From positions 1-16,253 of the forward strand of contig DHWX01000107.1 in assembly GCA_002413395.1 (NCBI GenBank): a stretch of 16,253 nucleotides of DNA, given 5' to 3'. The position numbers and the translations under genes are program-made. Under the pieces are notes generated by a model. It worked only from the letters and a program-made list of their open reading frames with translations. It searched no databases and was not told the origin of the DNA. This DNA is from Polaromonas sp. UBA5171. Its GTDB lineage: Bacteria; Pseudomonadota; Gammaproteobacteria; Burkholderiales; Burkholderiaceae_C. This document shows positions 1 through 6,880 of this stretch, one piece after another; within the stretch, counting starts at the first letter, position 1, and each line of letters starts with the position of its first letter.

Positions 1-28
1 GATCCGGGAGGCATCCATATAGGAAATC

Positions 29-178
29 ATGGCCATTATCACCATCGGAATCGATCTCGCCAAGAACGTTTTTGCCGTGCATGGCGTAAATGAGTCGGGC
101 AAAGCTGAACTTGTGCGCCCCGAAGTCCCACGCGCCAAACTACTCGAACTGATTGCAAATCTGCCAGCTAAAGCGTGA
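29..178 (+). pseudogene. IS110-family transposase, N-terminal fragment
   Basis: The 49-residue reading frame begins MAIITIGIDLAKNVFAVHGV, the typical start of the RuvC-like DEDD domain of IS110-family transposases, including the first catalytic aspartate (D9). The similarity runs to about residue 47 (LIANLP) and then ends in unrelated sequence and a TGA. The family's usual length is 300-400 residues, so at least 85% of the protein is missing. A purine-rich AGGAAA lies just before the ATG. This is a decayed or truncated insertion-sequence end and marks an old rearrangement point directly upstream of hsdM. Only 28 bases precede the ATG, so the non-coding end that would hold a bridge RNA cannot be judged. 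Confidence 0.8.
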
Positions 179-379
179 TTTTCAGTACGGTTGACGCGCC
201 TACGTTCGGTCGTTATCGCACCGCCGCAACATGGGCTGTGATCCCCAAGAACGGCCTCGAACAGCAAAATTCTCGTTTTCGGGTATCGAGGCAGGGATGC
301 GGCTGCAGCACTGCCATACTGAGCCGCATAATCCAAAGAAGCGAATTAGCAAAATCTCATCAGGGACGGGCGCCACCAC
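179..379. other. hsdM upstream region
   Basis: These 201 bases between the IS110 scrap and hsdM show no convincing gene. A possible weak promoter is TTGACG (191-196) with a 17-base spacer and TATCGC (214-219), but the -10 match is only three of six. No strong Shine-Dalgarno sequence precedes the hsdM ATG. Transcription may start here or further upstream, outside the window. Confidence 0.35.
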
Positions 380-1963
380 ATGCTTGACGACATCAAAAAG
401 ACACTCTGGGCCACCGCCGACAAGCTCCGTGCCAACATGGACGCCGCCGAATACAAGCACCTGGTACTCGGCCTCATCTTCGTTAAATATATCTCCGACA
501 CCTTTGCCGCCCGTCGCGCCGAGCTGACGACGCGCCTGACCAACCCGGCCGACGACTACTACTTCCCTGACGGCAGCCTGGAAGACCTGGCTGCCGAGCT
601 GGAAGATCGCGACTATTACAAAGAAGTCAACGCCTTCTGGGTGCCGGAAGCGGCTCGTTGGGAGAGCCTGCGTGCCGCCGCCAAGCAGCCCGACATCGGC
701 AAACGCATCGACGAAGCCCTGACCCTGATTGAGACGGAGAACCCCAAGCTCAAAGGCATTCTGGACAAGCGCTACGCCCGCGCCCAGCTGCCCGACGGCA
801 AGCTCGGTGAACTGGTCGATCTGGTCTCCACCATCGGCTTTGGCGACAACCCCAGTACCGCCCGCGACGTGCTGGGCCAGGTGTACGAATACTTTTTGGG
901 CATGTTCGCCAGTGCCGAGGGCAAGCGCGGCGGCCAGTTTTACACGCCGGCCTCCATCGTCAAAACCCTGGTGGCCGTGCTCAGCCCGCACAGCGGCAAG
1001 GTGTACGACCCCTGCTGCGGCTCGGGCGGCATGTTTGTGCAGTCGGAGAAGTTCATCGAAGCCCACGGCGGCAAAATTGGCGATGTGTCCATCTACGGGC
1101 AGGAGGCCAACCCCACCACCTGGCGCCTGGCCGCCATGAACCTGGCCATTCGCGGCATCGACTTCAACCTGGGCCGCGAACCGGGCGACACCTTCACCCG
1201 CGACCAGCACCCTGATCTGCGCGCCGACTTCATCCTGGCCAATCCGCCCTTCAACATCAGCGACTGGTGGCACGGCAGCCTGACCGGCGACCCACGCTGG
1301 GTTTATGGCGACCCGCCGCAAGGCAACGCCAACTACGCCTGGCTTCAGCACATGCTGCACCACCTCAAACCGACGGGCCGCGCCGGCATCGTACTGGCCA
1401 ATGGCTCCATGAGTTCGAGCCAGAACAATGAGGGAGCCATTCGAGCTGCCATGGTCGAGGCCGACGTGGTGGAGGTGATGGTGGCGCTGCCAGGGCAGTT
1501 GTTCTTCAACACCCAGATTCCGGCCTGCCTGTGGTTTCTGGTCAAGCAGAAAACCCAGCGCAAGAGTGAAGTGCTGTTCATCGACGCCCGCAAGCTGGCC
1601 AGCATGATCAGCCGCGTGCAATCTGAGCTGACCGACGGGGTGATTGAGCGCATCGCGGGCACCGTGGCGGCTTGGCGTGGAGAAACCACAAACACCGTTC
1701 GCCCTGAGCCTGTCGAAGGGCAAAGCGAATACACCGACATCCCCGGCTTCTGCCGCAGCGTCAAACTGGCTGAAATCGCCCAGCACGGCCACGTCCTCAC
1801 CCCCGGCCGCTACGTCGGCGCGGAAGAAGTCGAAGACAACGATGAAGACTTCGCCACCAAGATGCAGCAGCTCACCGAAAAGCTGGGTGAGCAGATGGCC
1901 AAGGGTGCGGAACTGGACCAGTTGATTCGCGCCAAGCTGGGAGGGTTAGGGTATGAGTTCTGA
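380..1963 (+). CDS. hsdM: Type I restriction-modification system, DNA methyltransferase subunit HsdM
   Basis: The 527-residue protein has the usual length and order of HsdM. A helical N-terminal domain begins MLDDIKKTLWATADKLRANM and continues with LGLIFVKYISDTF. The N6-adenine methyltransferase domain follows, with the GQFYTP entry motif, the AdoMet-binding motif DPCCGSGG at residues 210-217 and the catalytic NPPF at 288-291. With HsdS it methylates adenine in the recognition site and, with HsdR, forms the restriction complex in the cytoplasm. The gene overlaps hsdS by 11 bases (ATGAGTTCTGA), so the two are probably translated together. One oddity is residues 440-447 (VRPEPVEG), encoded by a dispersed palindromic repeat inserted in frame in the C-terminal part. 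Confidence 0.96.
   Translation: MLDDIKKTLWATADKLRANMDAAEYKHLVLGLIFVKYISDTFAARRAELTTRLTNPADDYYFPDGSLEDLAAELEDRDYYKEVNAFWVPEAARWESLRAAAKQPDIGKRIDEALTLIETENPKLKGILDKRYARAQLPDGKLGELVDLVSTIGFGDNPSTARDVLGQVYEYFLGMFASAEGKRGGQFYTPASIVKTLVAVLSPHSGKVYDPCCGSGGMFVQSEKFIEAHGGKIGDVSIYGQEANPTTWRLAAMNLAIRGIDFNLGREPGDTFTRDQHPDLRADFILANPPFNISDWWHGSLTGDPRWVYGDPPQGNANYAWLQHMLHHLKPTGRAGIVLANGSMSSSQNNEGAIRAAMVEADVVEVMVALPGQLFFNTQIPACLWFLVKQKTQRKSEVLFIDARKLASMISRVQSELTDGVIERIAGTVAAWRGETTNTVRPEPVEGQSEYTDIPGFCRSVKLAEIAQHGHVLTPGRYVGAEEVEDNDEDFATKMQQLTEKLGEQMAKGAELDQLIRAKLGGLGYEF
1697..1724. repeat. Dispersed palindromic repeat inside hsdM, translated in frame
   Basis: The sequence TTCGCCCTGAGCCTGTCGAA followed by GGGCAAA has a GCCCT (1701-1705) / AGGGC (1717-1721) stem. 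I recognise the core from memory as a short dispersed repeat common in many proteobacterial genomes, whose translations read VRPEPVEG, ALSLSKG or FDRLRANG depending on frame. Here it is read as VRPEPVEG in HsdM without breaking the frame. Confidence 0.7.
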
Positions 1964-3233
1964 CTATTGCCAGCTTTCCCAACTTGCCAATGTCCAAGGT
2001 GGCTTTGCTTTCAAGGGCGCAGATTTTCAAGACGTTGGTGTTGCCGTCGTCAAGATAGCAAATATCCATCCCCCATCGGTCTCATTGGTTAACGTCGACA
2101 GAATCCAGCCTGACAAGCTGGTTGGACTCGATCGTTTCAGACTGCGTGACGGTGATGTGCTCATGGCGATGACTGGCGCTACCGTTGGTAAGGTCGGGAG
2201 GTTTAGGGAAGTTGAGGCTGCATATTTAAACCAACGTGTGGCCCGCATCACCGCCAAGAATGGTTGTGAATATGACGATTTCATTTATGCAGTTGTCACC
2301 CAACCTGGCTTCGACTCGTTGATCGAGGGCGCATCAGCAGGTAGTGCCCAGGCAAACATCAGCACAACAGGTATTGGTTCGGTTCGGATACCGCGTCTTG
2401 CGGCAACTGACCAACTTGCGATTGGAGATATTGCACGAGTTCTCGACGACCGCATCGCCCTGCTGCGCGAGACCAACGCCACGCTGGAAGCTATCGCCCA
2501 GGCGCTGTTCAAGTCGTGGTTTGTCGATTTCGACCCGGTGCGCGCCAAGCAGGAAGGCCGCGCCCCCGAAGGCATGAATGAGGCCACCGCCCGGCTGTTT
2601 CCCGACAACTTCGAGGAATCGGAGCTGGGCTTGGTGCCGAGGGGGTGGCGGGTTGGCACGCTGACTGATTTGTCCGATCTCAATCCTGAGTCATGGACTG
2701 CAAAGAATCATCCCGACACTGTTGCCTACATTGACCTTGCCAACGCCAAAGACAACGAGATTGCTTCCGTCACCGACTTCGCGTTTGACGAAGCACCGAG
2801 TCGGGCAAGGCGCGTGCTGCGCAGCGGTGACACCATCGTTGGCACCGTTCGACCGGGTAACCGTTCCTTTGCGTTCATTCACGAACCTGCGAGTAACTTG
2901 ACGGCGAGTACCGGCTTCGCAGTCCTGCGACCAACGGCTGAGGTAAACACAGAGTTTGTCTATCTGGCAGCTACACAAGACGCAAGCATTGAACACTTGG
3001 CGCACGTTGCGGATGGTGGTGCATATCCGGCAGTGCGCCCTGACGTTGTTTCTGGTTTGCAGTGTGTCATGCCCGACGGGCTTGTTCTGGAAACCTTCCA
3101 CGTTGTCGCCGCTCCATTACTTGCCAAGGTTGCGGAAAATCAGGGTCAAGCCCAAACCCTAGCCACCCTGCGCGACACCCTGCTCCCGCGCCTGATTTCT
3201 GGGGCGTTGCGGGTGACCATAGAATCAAACTGA
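1953..3233 (+). CDS. hsdS: Type I restriction-modification system, specificity subunit HsdS
   Basis: The 426-residue protein has the two-target-domain layout of HsdS. The first target-recognition domain spans roughly residues 1-165. A conserved helical spacer follows, with LLRETNATLEAIAQALFKSW and then FVDFDPVRAKQEGRAPEG (about 168-215). The second target-recognition domain covers about 225-385, and a second spacer ends LATLRDTLLPRLISGALRV. It dictates the bipartite DNA sequence recognised by the HsdMS and HsdRMS complexes. The start codon lies inside the end of hsdM. The two recognition domains look less GC-rich than the spacers, as expected for exchangeable modules. The recognised sequence cannot be read from the protein. 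Confidence 0.94.
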   Translation: MSSDYCQLSQLANVQGGFAFKGADFQDVGVAVVKIANIHPPSVSLVNVDRIQPDKLVGLDRFRLRDGDVLMAMTGATVGKVGRFREVEAAYLNQRVARITAKNGCEYDDFIYAVVTQPGFDSLIEGASAGSAQANISTTGIGSVRIPRLAATDQLAIGDIARVLDDRIALLRETNATLEAIAQALFKSWFVDFDPVRAKQEGRAPEGMNEATARLFPDNFEESELGLVPRGWRVGTLTDLSDLNPESWTAKNHPDTVAYIDLANAKDNEIASVTDFAFDEAPSRARRVLRSGDTIVGTVRPGNRSFAFIHEPASNLTASTGFAVLRPTAEVNTEFVYLAATQDASIEHLAHVADGGAYPAVRPDVVSGLQCVMPDGLVLETFHVVAAPLLAKVAENQGQAQTLATLRDTLLPRLISGALRVTIESN

Positions 3234-3261
3234 GTAGAGTCAAAAACAGTAGGGAGTGAAA

Positions 3262-3966
3262 ATGTCAAGAATACTTGTTGGCGTGCTTCAACCCGGCGCA
3301 CGCTTGCTTGGTGCGGGCATCAATGGCGCCCGGCGCGGGGTAGCCATGTTTGATGGGCAGCCCACAGGGGTTGTTGTTAAAAATTGCCCACCGCAGGAGC
3401 TTGCTGCGGAGTGTTTTTGTGCTTTGCTCGCGGATGCCTTGTGCGTGAATTCACCGCCTGTTGGCATTGTGTTTGAAGGGAAAACGCCCCTGTTTGCCAG
3501 CATTGATGTCCAAGCGCCCAATTTGATGCAGCAGTTTTGCATCAACCCGGATGCACCCAACAGCGCCGAGTTGCAGGTGTTGGTGGATGAGTTGGTGCAG
3601 TGGGTGGGCTTGGGGCGCTTGATTGCGCTGGATGTTTTGGTGCGCAATTCAGACCGGAATCCCGGTAATTTATTGACCGATGGGCAGGACTATTGGGCGA
3701 TAGATCATGGGCGCACCTTGGACTTGTACCCATATCAATGCCACAAGACGTATAGGGTTATTTCCCAGTTTTCAAATGAGTTGGTTTGTGCCAACATCGA
3801 AAGCAGTGCCATTAGCAATGCGTTGACCTTTCCTGCGGGTTGCGAGTTGCCTGCTTCACATGAAGTTGACCGCCATACTTTGGTTGCAGCTTATGCACAG
3901 GGGTTTGCCCAAGCAGTTGCCAGCCGCCTGCCTTCTCTTGCGTCGTCCATAAAGGGGCTTTTATGA
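3262..3966 (+). CDS. HipA-like kinase-fold protein
   Basis: This 234-residue protein resembles the short HipA-like kinase family (HipA_2 type) rather than full-length HipA. Visible kinase-like features, numbered from the chosen start, are GVVVK with K40 as likely ATP-binding lysine, the ELAAECFCALLADAL helix with E46/E50, the catalytic-loop-like DRNPGN at 131-136 and the metal-binding DHG at 148-150. A protein or nucleotide substrate is not evident. The ATG at 3262 is preferred over the GTG at 3256 because AGGGAG (3251-3256) lies five bases before it. The gene follows hsdS by 28 bases and overlaps its downstream neighbour by ATGA, so it is probably in the hsd operon. It could be a toxin-type kinase, a defence effector or an inactive fold; activity is inferred only from the retained residues. 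Confidence 0.68.
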   Translation: MSRILVGVLQPGARLLGAGINGARRGVAMFDGQPTGVVVKNCPPQELAAECFCALLADALCVNSPPVGIVFEGKTPLFASIDVQAPNLMQQFCINPDAPNSAELQVLVDELVQWVGLGRLIALDVLVRNSDRNPGNLLTDGQDYWAIDHGRTLDLYPYQCHKTYRVISQFSNELVCANIESSAISNALTFPAGCELPASHEVDRHTLVAAYAQGFAQAVASRLPSLASSIKGLL

Positions 3967-4838
3967 ATACTCAGACAGCTGTGATTGATATTCCCACACT
4001 TCCTGCCCATGCAGGTCAGTGGCGCGCCATCTACTGGGAGCCTGTGATGCAGACGGGAGAGCGGATTTGTGTGGGGTTTTTGACGCTGTGGGATCAACAA
4101 GCACGGGCAGTGCCGACGCTTCGCCCGGATTTGCTGGCGACTTTGTTTGGTGCAGCTGGGCAAAAGGTGCAGGTGTTGTTAGACCGTGGGTTTCGCATGA
4201 TGAATGCACAGCTTGGCAGCGGTTGCTCGCTGGTCGGCGTTACCCCGCCTATGAGTGGCCTGTTTTTCGGAGAAGCAGAGGTTTGCCACGTTAACGCATT
4301 TGCTGAGTTGCTTCAAATCGCCAAGTTGATGAGTTCGAGTTTGTCCACACTGGCTGAACCCGATAACCCGGATGCCGCAGATGAAGTGGATGATCGCCCC
4401 GAGCAAGCGCAGCCCGCACGGCAGTTCGTTACGCGCGTGCGCGATCTGGCCGTGAAACGGGATGTGAGGGTGGCAAGTTGTTTCAACAAGGACGTGGCGC
4501 TCAAGAGCAGCCGCCGCTTAACCCGTTTTGGTTTTATGTCGGATTCATTGGTTGCCCATTTTGGTTTGCTTCAACCAAATAGCAATATCCGCAATTCGGT
4601 GCGCATGACCCGAGGCTTAATTACTGAGCTGACATTGGCCGAGCGTGCCAGTGGTCGCCAAAGTTTGCTGATTCTTGGGTTCCCACCGCTCGCAAGTCCA
4701 ACTTTGAGCGATAAAGAGCGCCACGCTATTGAAGACTACAAAGAGGAGTTGGCTCTGGAGGCCCAGGAGTTCAACATTCGCTTTGCTGGCGCAGACAACG
4801 ATACTGCGGCTTGCGATGCGTTAATGGCGGCGCTGTAA
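3963..4838 (+). CDS. DUF3037-like partner of the HipA-like kinase
   Basis: The 291-residue protein starts in the stop codon of the kinase-like gene (ATGA overlap), a strong sign of translational coupling and probable joint function. Residues 20-40 (WRAIYWEPVMQTGERICVGF then L) fit the pattern of DUF3037 proteins, which from memory are often neighbours of short HipA-like kinases. An acidic, proline-containing linker (about 131-150) separates this from a C-terminal part with no domain I recognise. There is no signal peptide or membrane segment. It is about twice the length of a plain DUF3037 domain. It may be an antitoxin, adaptor or substrate for the kinase; the sequence does not decide this. 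The family assignment rests on one short motif plus context. Confidence 0.5.
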   Translation: MNTQTAVIDIPTLPAHAGQWRAIYWEPVMQTGERICVGFLTLWDQQARAVPTLRPDLLATLFGAAGQKVQVLLDRGFRMMNAQLGSGCSLVGVTPPMSGLFFGEAEVCHVNAFAELLQIAKLMSSSLSTLAEPDNPDAADEVDDRPEQAQPARQFVTRVRDLAVKRDVRVASCFNKDVALKSSRRLTRFGFMSDSLVAHFGLLQPNSNIRNSVRMTRGLITELTLAERASGRQSLLILGFPPLASPTLSDKERHAIEDYKEELALEAQEFNIRFAGADNDTAACDALMAAL

Positions 4839-4950
4839 TACCCGAAAAGACTAAAGCCCCAACGCATTGCTGCACTAGGGCTTCGGATACTCCTTCTACA
4901 CATGGCAGATGAGCTGTGTTGCAGTTTACTGGAATTTCGCAAGCGAGGCC

Positions 4951-4986
4951 AAAAAAGCGAAAAGCCCCGATGAACCCACCGAGGCT
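4951..4986 (-). terminator. Intrinsic terminator on the minus strand
   Basis: On the minus strand AGCCTCG pairs with CGGGGCT (plus coordinates 4980-4986 and 4963-4969, one G-U pair, 10-base loop) and is followed by TTTTCGCTTTTTT. A second, weaker hairpin, AAGCCC/GGGCTT (4854-4859/4878-4883), lies beyond it in the same orientation. No minus-strand gene is visible upstream, so what it terminates is unknown. Confidence 0.6.
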
Positions 4987-5107
4987 ATAGCGCCGACCAG
5001 GAACCCCCAATCCACTTGAGCCCGAGCTTAACCCAATACGCCGGATGATAAGTGGAGCATGATGATCAATTCGAGCAAATAGTACCGACGCGATTCAACC
5101 GACCGCA

Positions 5108-5137
5108 ATCACTATGCATTTAATAGCTGCTCGCGCA
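5108..5137. repeat. Direct repeat, copy 1 (upstream of mqsA)
   Basis: ATCACTATGCATTTAATAGC followed by TGCTCGCGCA matches the copy at 5754-5783 in 27 of 30 positions. The core GATAGCTGCTCGCGC resembles, from memory, a short intergenic repeat common in Comamonadaceae. The two copies bracket mqsA and its promoter. Confidence 0.75.
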
Positions 5138-5223
5138 CGTCAGACGGGCGGTACAGGCTGATTAGCAACCTAATCTCAGCATTCAGAAGGCGTCGGAGTC
5201 CGTCACAAGCCAAACCAAGCAAT

Positions 5224-5252
5224 TTGCCAAATTAAACCAACTAGGTTAATAT
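5224..5252 (+). promoter_or_regulatory. mqsA promoter
   Basis: A -35 box TTGCCA (5224-5229, five of six) lies 17 bases before a -10 box TAATAT (5247-5252, four of six). The MqsA-type palindrome sits in the spacer, so a bound repressor would block RNA polymerase. The predicted transcript has a leader of roughly 60-65 bases before the mqsA ATG. Confidence 0.6.
5235..5247. promoter_or_regulatory. Predicted MqsA operator
   Basis: AACCAACTAGGTT differs in the left arm by one base from the form AACCT-N3-AGGTT, which is how the E. coli MqsA palindrome is known. It lies between the -35 and -10 boxes of the mqsA promoter. The DNA-contacting residues N97 and R101 known for E. coli MqsA are conserved in the product here, so autoregulation is likely. 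Confidence 0.65.
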
Positions 5253-5323
5253 TTACCGCCCATGGAAAAGAACACACTGCATTGCAAGCTGGCGCCCATC
5301 GTGTCCTTCAAGGAGCTATGAAT

Positions 5324-5725
5324 ATGAAATGCCCTGTTTGCGGAGCCGCCGAACTGATCCATGACACGCGCGATCAGCCCTACACCTACAAGGGTGAGAC
5401 GGCCACCATTCCTGCGGTGACGGGTGACTTTTGCCCGGCCTGTGCCGAGTCCATTCTGGATGCTGCCGAGTCTGATCGCGTGATGCGTGAAATGCGGGCG
5501 TTTTCCAAGCAGGTGAATGCCTCCATCGTGGACCCCGGCTTCATCATAAGTGTGCGCAAAAAGCTGGCGCTGGACCAGCACGAGGCGGCTGAGATATTTG
5601 GCGGCGGCGTGAACGCATTCTCGCGCTACGAGAATGGCAGGACCAAGCCGCCGCTGGCGCTGGTTAAGCTGCTCAAAGTGCTGGACCGGCATCCCGACCT
5701 GCTGACCGAGGTGCGGGCGGCTTGA
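5324..5725 (+). CDS. mqsA: MqsA-family antitoxin / transcriptional repressor
   Basis: The 133-residue product matches E. coli MqsA in layout and length. The zinc-binding N-terminal domain has C3, C6, C37 and C40 (MKCPVC, FCPAC). The C-terminal HTH_3 domain contains LDQHEAAEIFGGGVNAFSRY, with N97 and R101 at the positions that contact DNA in E. coli MqsA. In E. coli it neutralises the MqsR ribonuclease and represses its own operon. The ATG at 5324 is preferred over 5318 because AAGGAG (5310-5315) is eight bases before it and the protein then begins MKCPVC. Unusually, no mqsR is present upstream or downstream, so this is an orphan antitoxin or a stand-alone regulator. It lies on the same strand as the hsd genes. 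Confidence 0.92.
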   Translation: MKCPVCGAAELIHDTRDQPYTYKGETATIPAVTGDFCPACAESILDAAESDRVMREMRAFSKQVNASIVDPGFIISVRKKLALDQHEAAEIFGGGVNAFSRYENGRTKPPLALVKLLKVLDRHPDLLTEVRAA

Positions 5726-5753
5726 TGCGCTGGCGTGAATTTCATGGCCTGCG

Positions 5754-5783
5754 ATCACTATGCCTTTGATAGCTGCTCACGCA
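5754..5783. repeat. Direct repeat, copy 2 (downstream of mqsA)
   Basis: This is the partner of 5108-5137 with 27 of 30 identical positions. It begins 28 bases after the mqsA stop codon and ends 21 bases before the target duplication of the IS1595-family element, so that element inserted just beside the repeat. Confidence 0.75.
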
Positions 5784-5804
5784 TGGTCCACGGTGGCTAC
5801 AGTC

Positions 5805-5812
5805 GAATTTAA
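5805..5812. repeat. Target-site duplication, left copy
   Basis: GAATTTAA directly abuts the left terminal inverted repeat at 5813. The identical octamer abuts the right end at 8469-8476. Eight base pairs is the duplication length known for IS1595-family elements. Confidence 0.85.
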
Positions 5813-5835
5813 GCGAAGTATGTACTTAACAAACC
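5813..5835. repeat. Left terminal inverted repeat
   Basis: This 23-bp sequence, GCGAAG followed by TATGTACTTAACAAACC, matches the reverse complement of 8446-8468 except at positions 2 and 6. It defines the left end of the IS1595-family element. Confidence 0.85.
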
Positions 5836-5873
5836 ACAATAAAGAAAACGCCTGAAAATCTTAGTAGTAAAAA

Positions 5874-6005
5874 CTACTTTGACTTATCAGGCTTCGGCTT
5901 GACTGGCGCTGTCTGTCTTGGTTTTGGTGGCGTAGAAAGCAAACGCCGCAACACATCGTCAGGGTTGATCGGCTCCGGACCGGTCTTTGGTTTCTGTTTT
6001 TTCAT
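5874..6005 (-). CDS. 43-residue basic, proline-rich protein
   Basis: The small frame reads MKKQKPKTGPEPINPDDVLR then RLLSTPPKPRQTAPVKPKPD and ends KSK. It overlaps the 3' end of the winged-helix gene by 47 bases in another frame, an arrangement that suggests coupled translation. A GAAAGGA stretch lies upstream of the ATG at slightly long spacing. The DDVLRRLLSTPPKP segment looks like a short interaction helix followed by a proline-rich tail, as in small partner or antitoxin-like proteins, but I do not recognise a family. A short hairpin AGTAGT-AAAA-ACTACT (5863-5878) overlaps the stop codon and may help end the transcript. It is cargo of the IS1595-family element. Confidence 0.55.
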   Translation of the reverse strand: MKKQKPKTGPEPINPDDVLRRLLSTPPKPRQTAPVKPKPDKSK

Positions 6006-6825
6006 CGCTCGGATTATCCTTTCCGCCAGACTTATTCGGCGCAAACAGTTTAATTTTCCACTCCACGAATGACTTGAGCATCTCGTAGGTCGCAAGGTCT
6101 GGGACGCTATTAAATTGCATGGTGAAAACCTTCCCATCTGGAAGGTACACAAGCTCAGGATCTGGAGCTCCGGGGGCATTTTGTCGCTGTAAAGATGCAG
6201 TCTGCCTTACTGGCACATTGGCCTGTTCGCGACGCTGCACAGTTGGTGTATCGATCATGTCTTCCATTTGAGTATTGTCATCTTCTTCGTCTATCTTAAC
6301 AGACTCAGACAAACCATCAAGAGCACGAATACTCGCAAATATATGATTTTGCTTAAGAATTTTCGTCACAGAAAGGGCGCTTGATGGTGTGAACTTCTTG
6401 TCTAACACCAAATAGTGATTAATAGTCCCATCGGATGGTAGCCCATCTGGCCATTTTGCATAGACTTCACGCGCCACTAGAGGATTCAGCGCTGCCTTTT
6501 GGATGAACTGCTCCCTTTCGGTTGAATCTTCACGCTGATCGAGGATGATTCGCAGCGCAAGTTCCGTCAATTGGAATTGACGGGAGCCAGTTGCACTACT
6601 ATTTTCAGAGAGTAACCCGTAGTTCTTGAGTGCAGCTACCGTCTGCAATGCGCCGCTGCTCTTCTCGCTGTATTTCCAGTGCATTGCCAACCTAAGAAAC
6701 GGAGCGATGCCGCGCTTCTCTTCGTTGTACATTTGGCGCGCACGCTCTAGCGCTGTGCGCAGGTCTATGAATGGAAACCCTGGGCTGCGGTCTTTGGCTT
6801 TCTTAGTCTCTGGAACATCGCTCAT
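5959..6825 (-). CDS. Winged-helix protein, DUF5343-like, IS cargo
   Basis: The 288-residue protein has an N-terminal region containing FPFIDLRTALERARQMYNEE, HWKYSEKSSGALQTVAALKN and QLTELALRIILDQ (residues 17-96). This is the pattern of DUF5343-like helix-turn-helix/winged-helix proteins, as I remember it. An acidic, glutamine-rich linker (about 175-220) leads to a C-terminal segment with VFTMQFNSVPDLATYEMLKS (about 233-252). There is no signal peptide. The ATG at 6825 is chosen because AAGGAG (6831-6836 on the minus strand) sits five bases upstream; an in-frame ATG 39 bases earlier lacks such a site. A good promoter lies at 6852-6880. It is cytoplasmic and probably DNA-binding; what it controls is unknown. 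It overlaps the 43-residue gene and travels inside the IS1595-family element. Confidence 0.72.
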   Translation of the reverse strand: MSDVPETKKAKDRSPGFPFIDLRTALERARQMYNEEKRGIAPFLRLAMHWKYSEKSSGALQTVAALKNYGLLSENSSATGSRQFQLTELALRIILDQREDSTEREQFIQKAALNPLVAREVYAKWPDGLPSDGTINHYLVLDKKFTPSSALSVTKILKQNHIFASIRALDGLSESVKIDEEDDNTQMEDMIDTPTVQRREQANVPVRQTASLQRQNAPGAPDPELVYLPDGKVFTMQFNSVPDLATYEMLKSFVEWKIKLFAPNKSGGKDNPSDEKTETKDRSGADQP

Positions 6826-6851
6826 AACTACTCCTTGATTAACGTAGTCAC

Positions 6852-6880
6852 ATTTTAACAGCAATCTCTGATATGATCAA
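6852..6880 (-). promoter_or_regulatory. Promoter of the winged-helix cargo gene
   Basis: On the minus strand TTGATC (6880-6875, four of six) is separated by exactly 17 bases from TAAAAT (6857-6852, five of six). The start codon at 6825 would follow a leader of about 20 bases that includes the AAGGAG ribosome-binding site. Confidence 0.6.

Larger units (their letters stand above)
4839..5223. other. Gene-free interval between the kinase/partner pair and mqsA
   Basis: No gene is evident in these 385 bases. The interval holds two hairpins whose T-tracts face the minus strand (4851-4883 and 4951-4986) and the first copy of a Comamonadaceae-type dispersed repeat (5108-5137). I looked for an MqsR toxin, which normally precedes mqsA, and saw none in any frame. 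Confidence 0.5.

Noticed and set aside
200..1792. A 530-codon open frame antisense to hsdM
   Set aside because: It is a shadow of GC-rich hsdM codons; its translation is low-complexity and rich in histidine, valine and glutamine with no recognisable domain. The same applies to long antisense frames at 8941-9762, 10332-11033 and 11112-12215.
4839..5323. An mqsR toxin gene upstream of mqsA
   Set aside because: No frame here resembles MqsR, and the interval is filled by terminators and the dispersed repeat.
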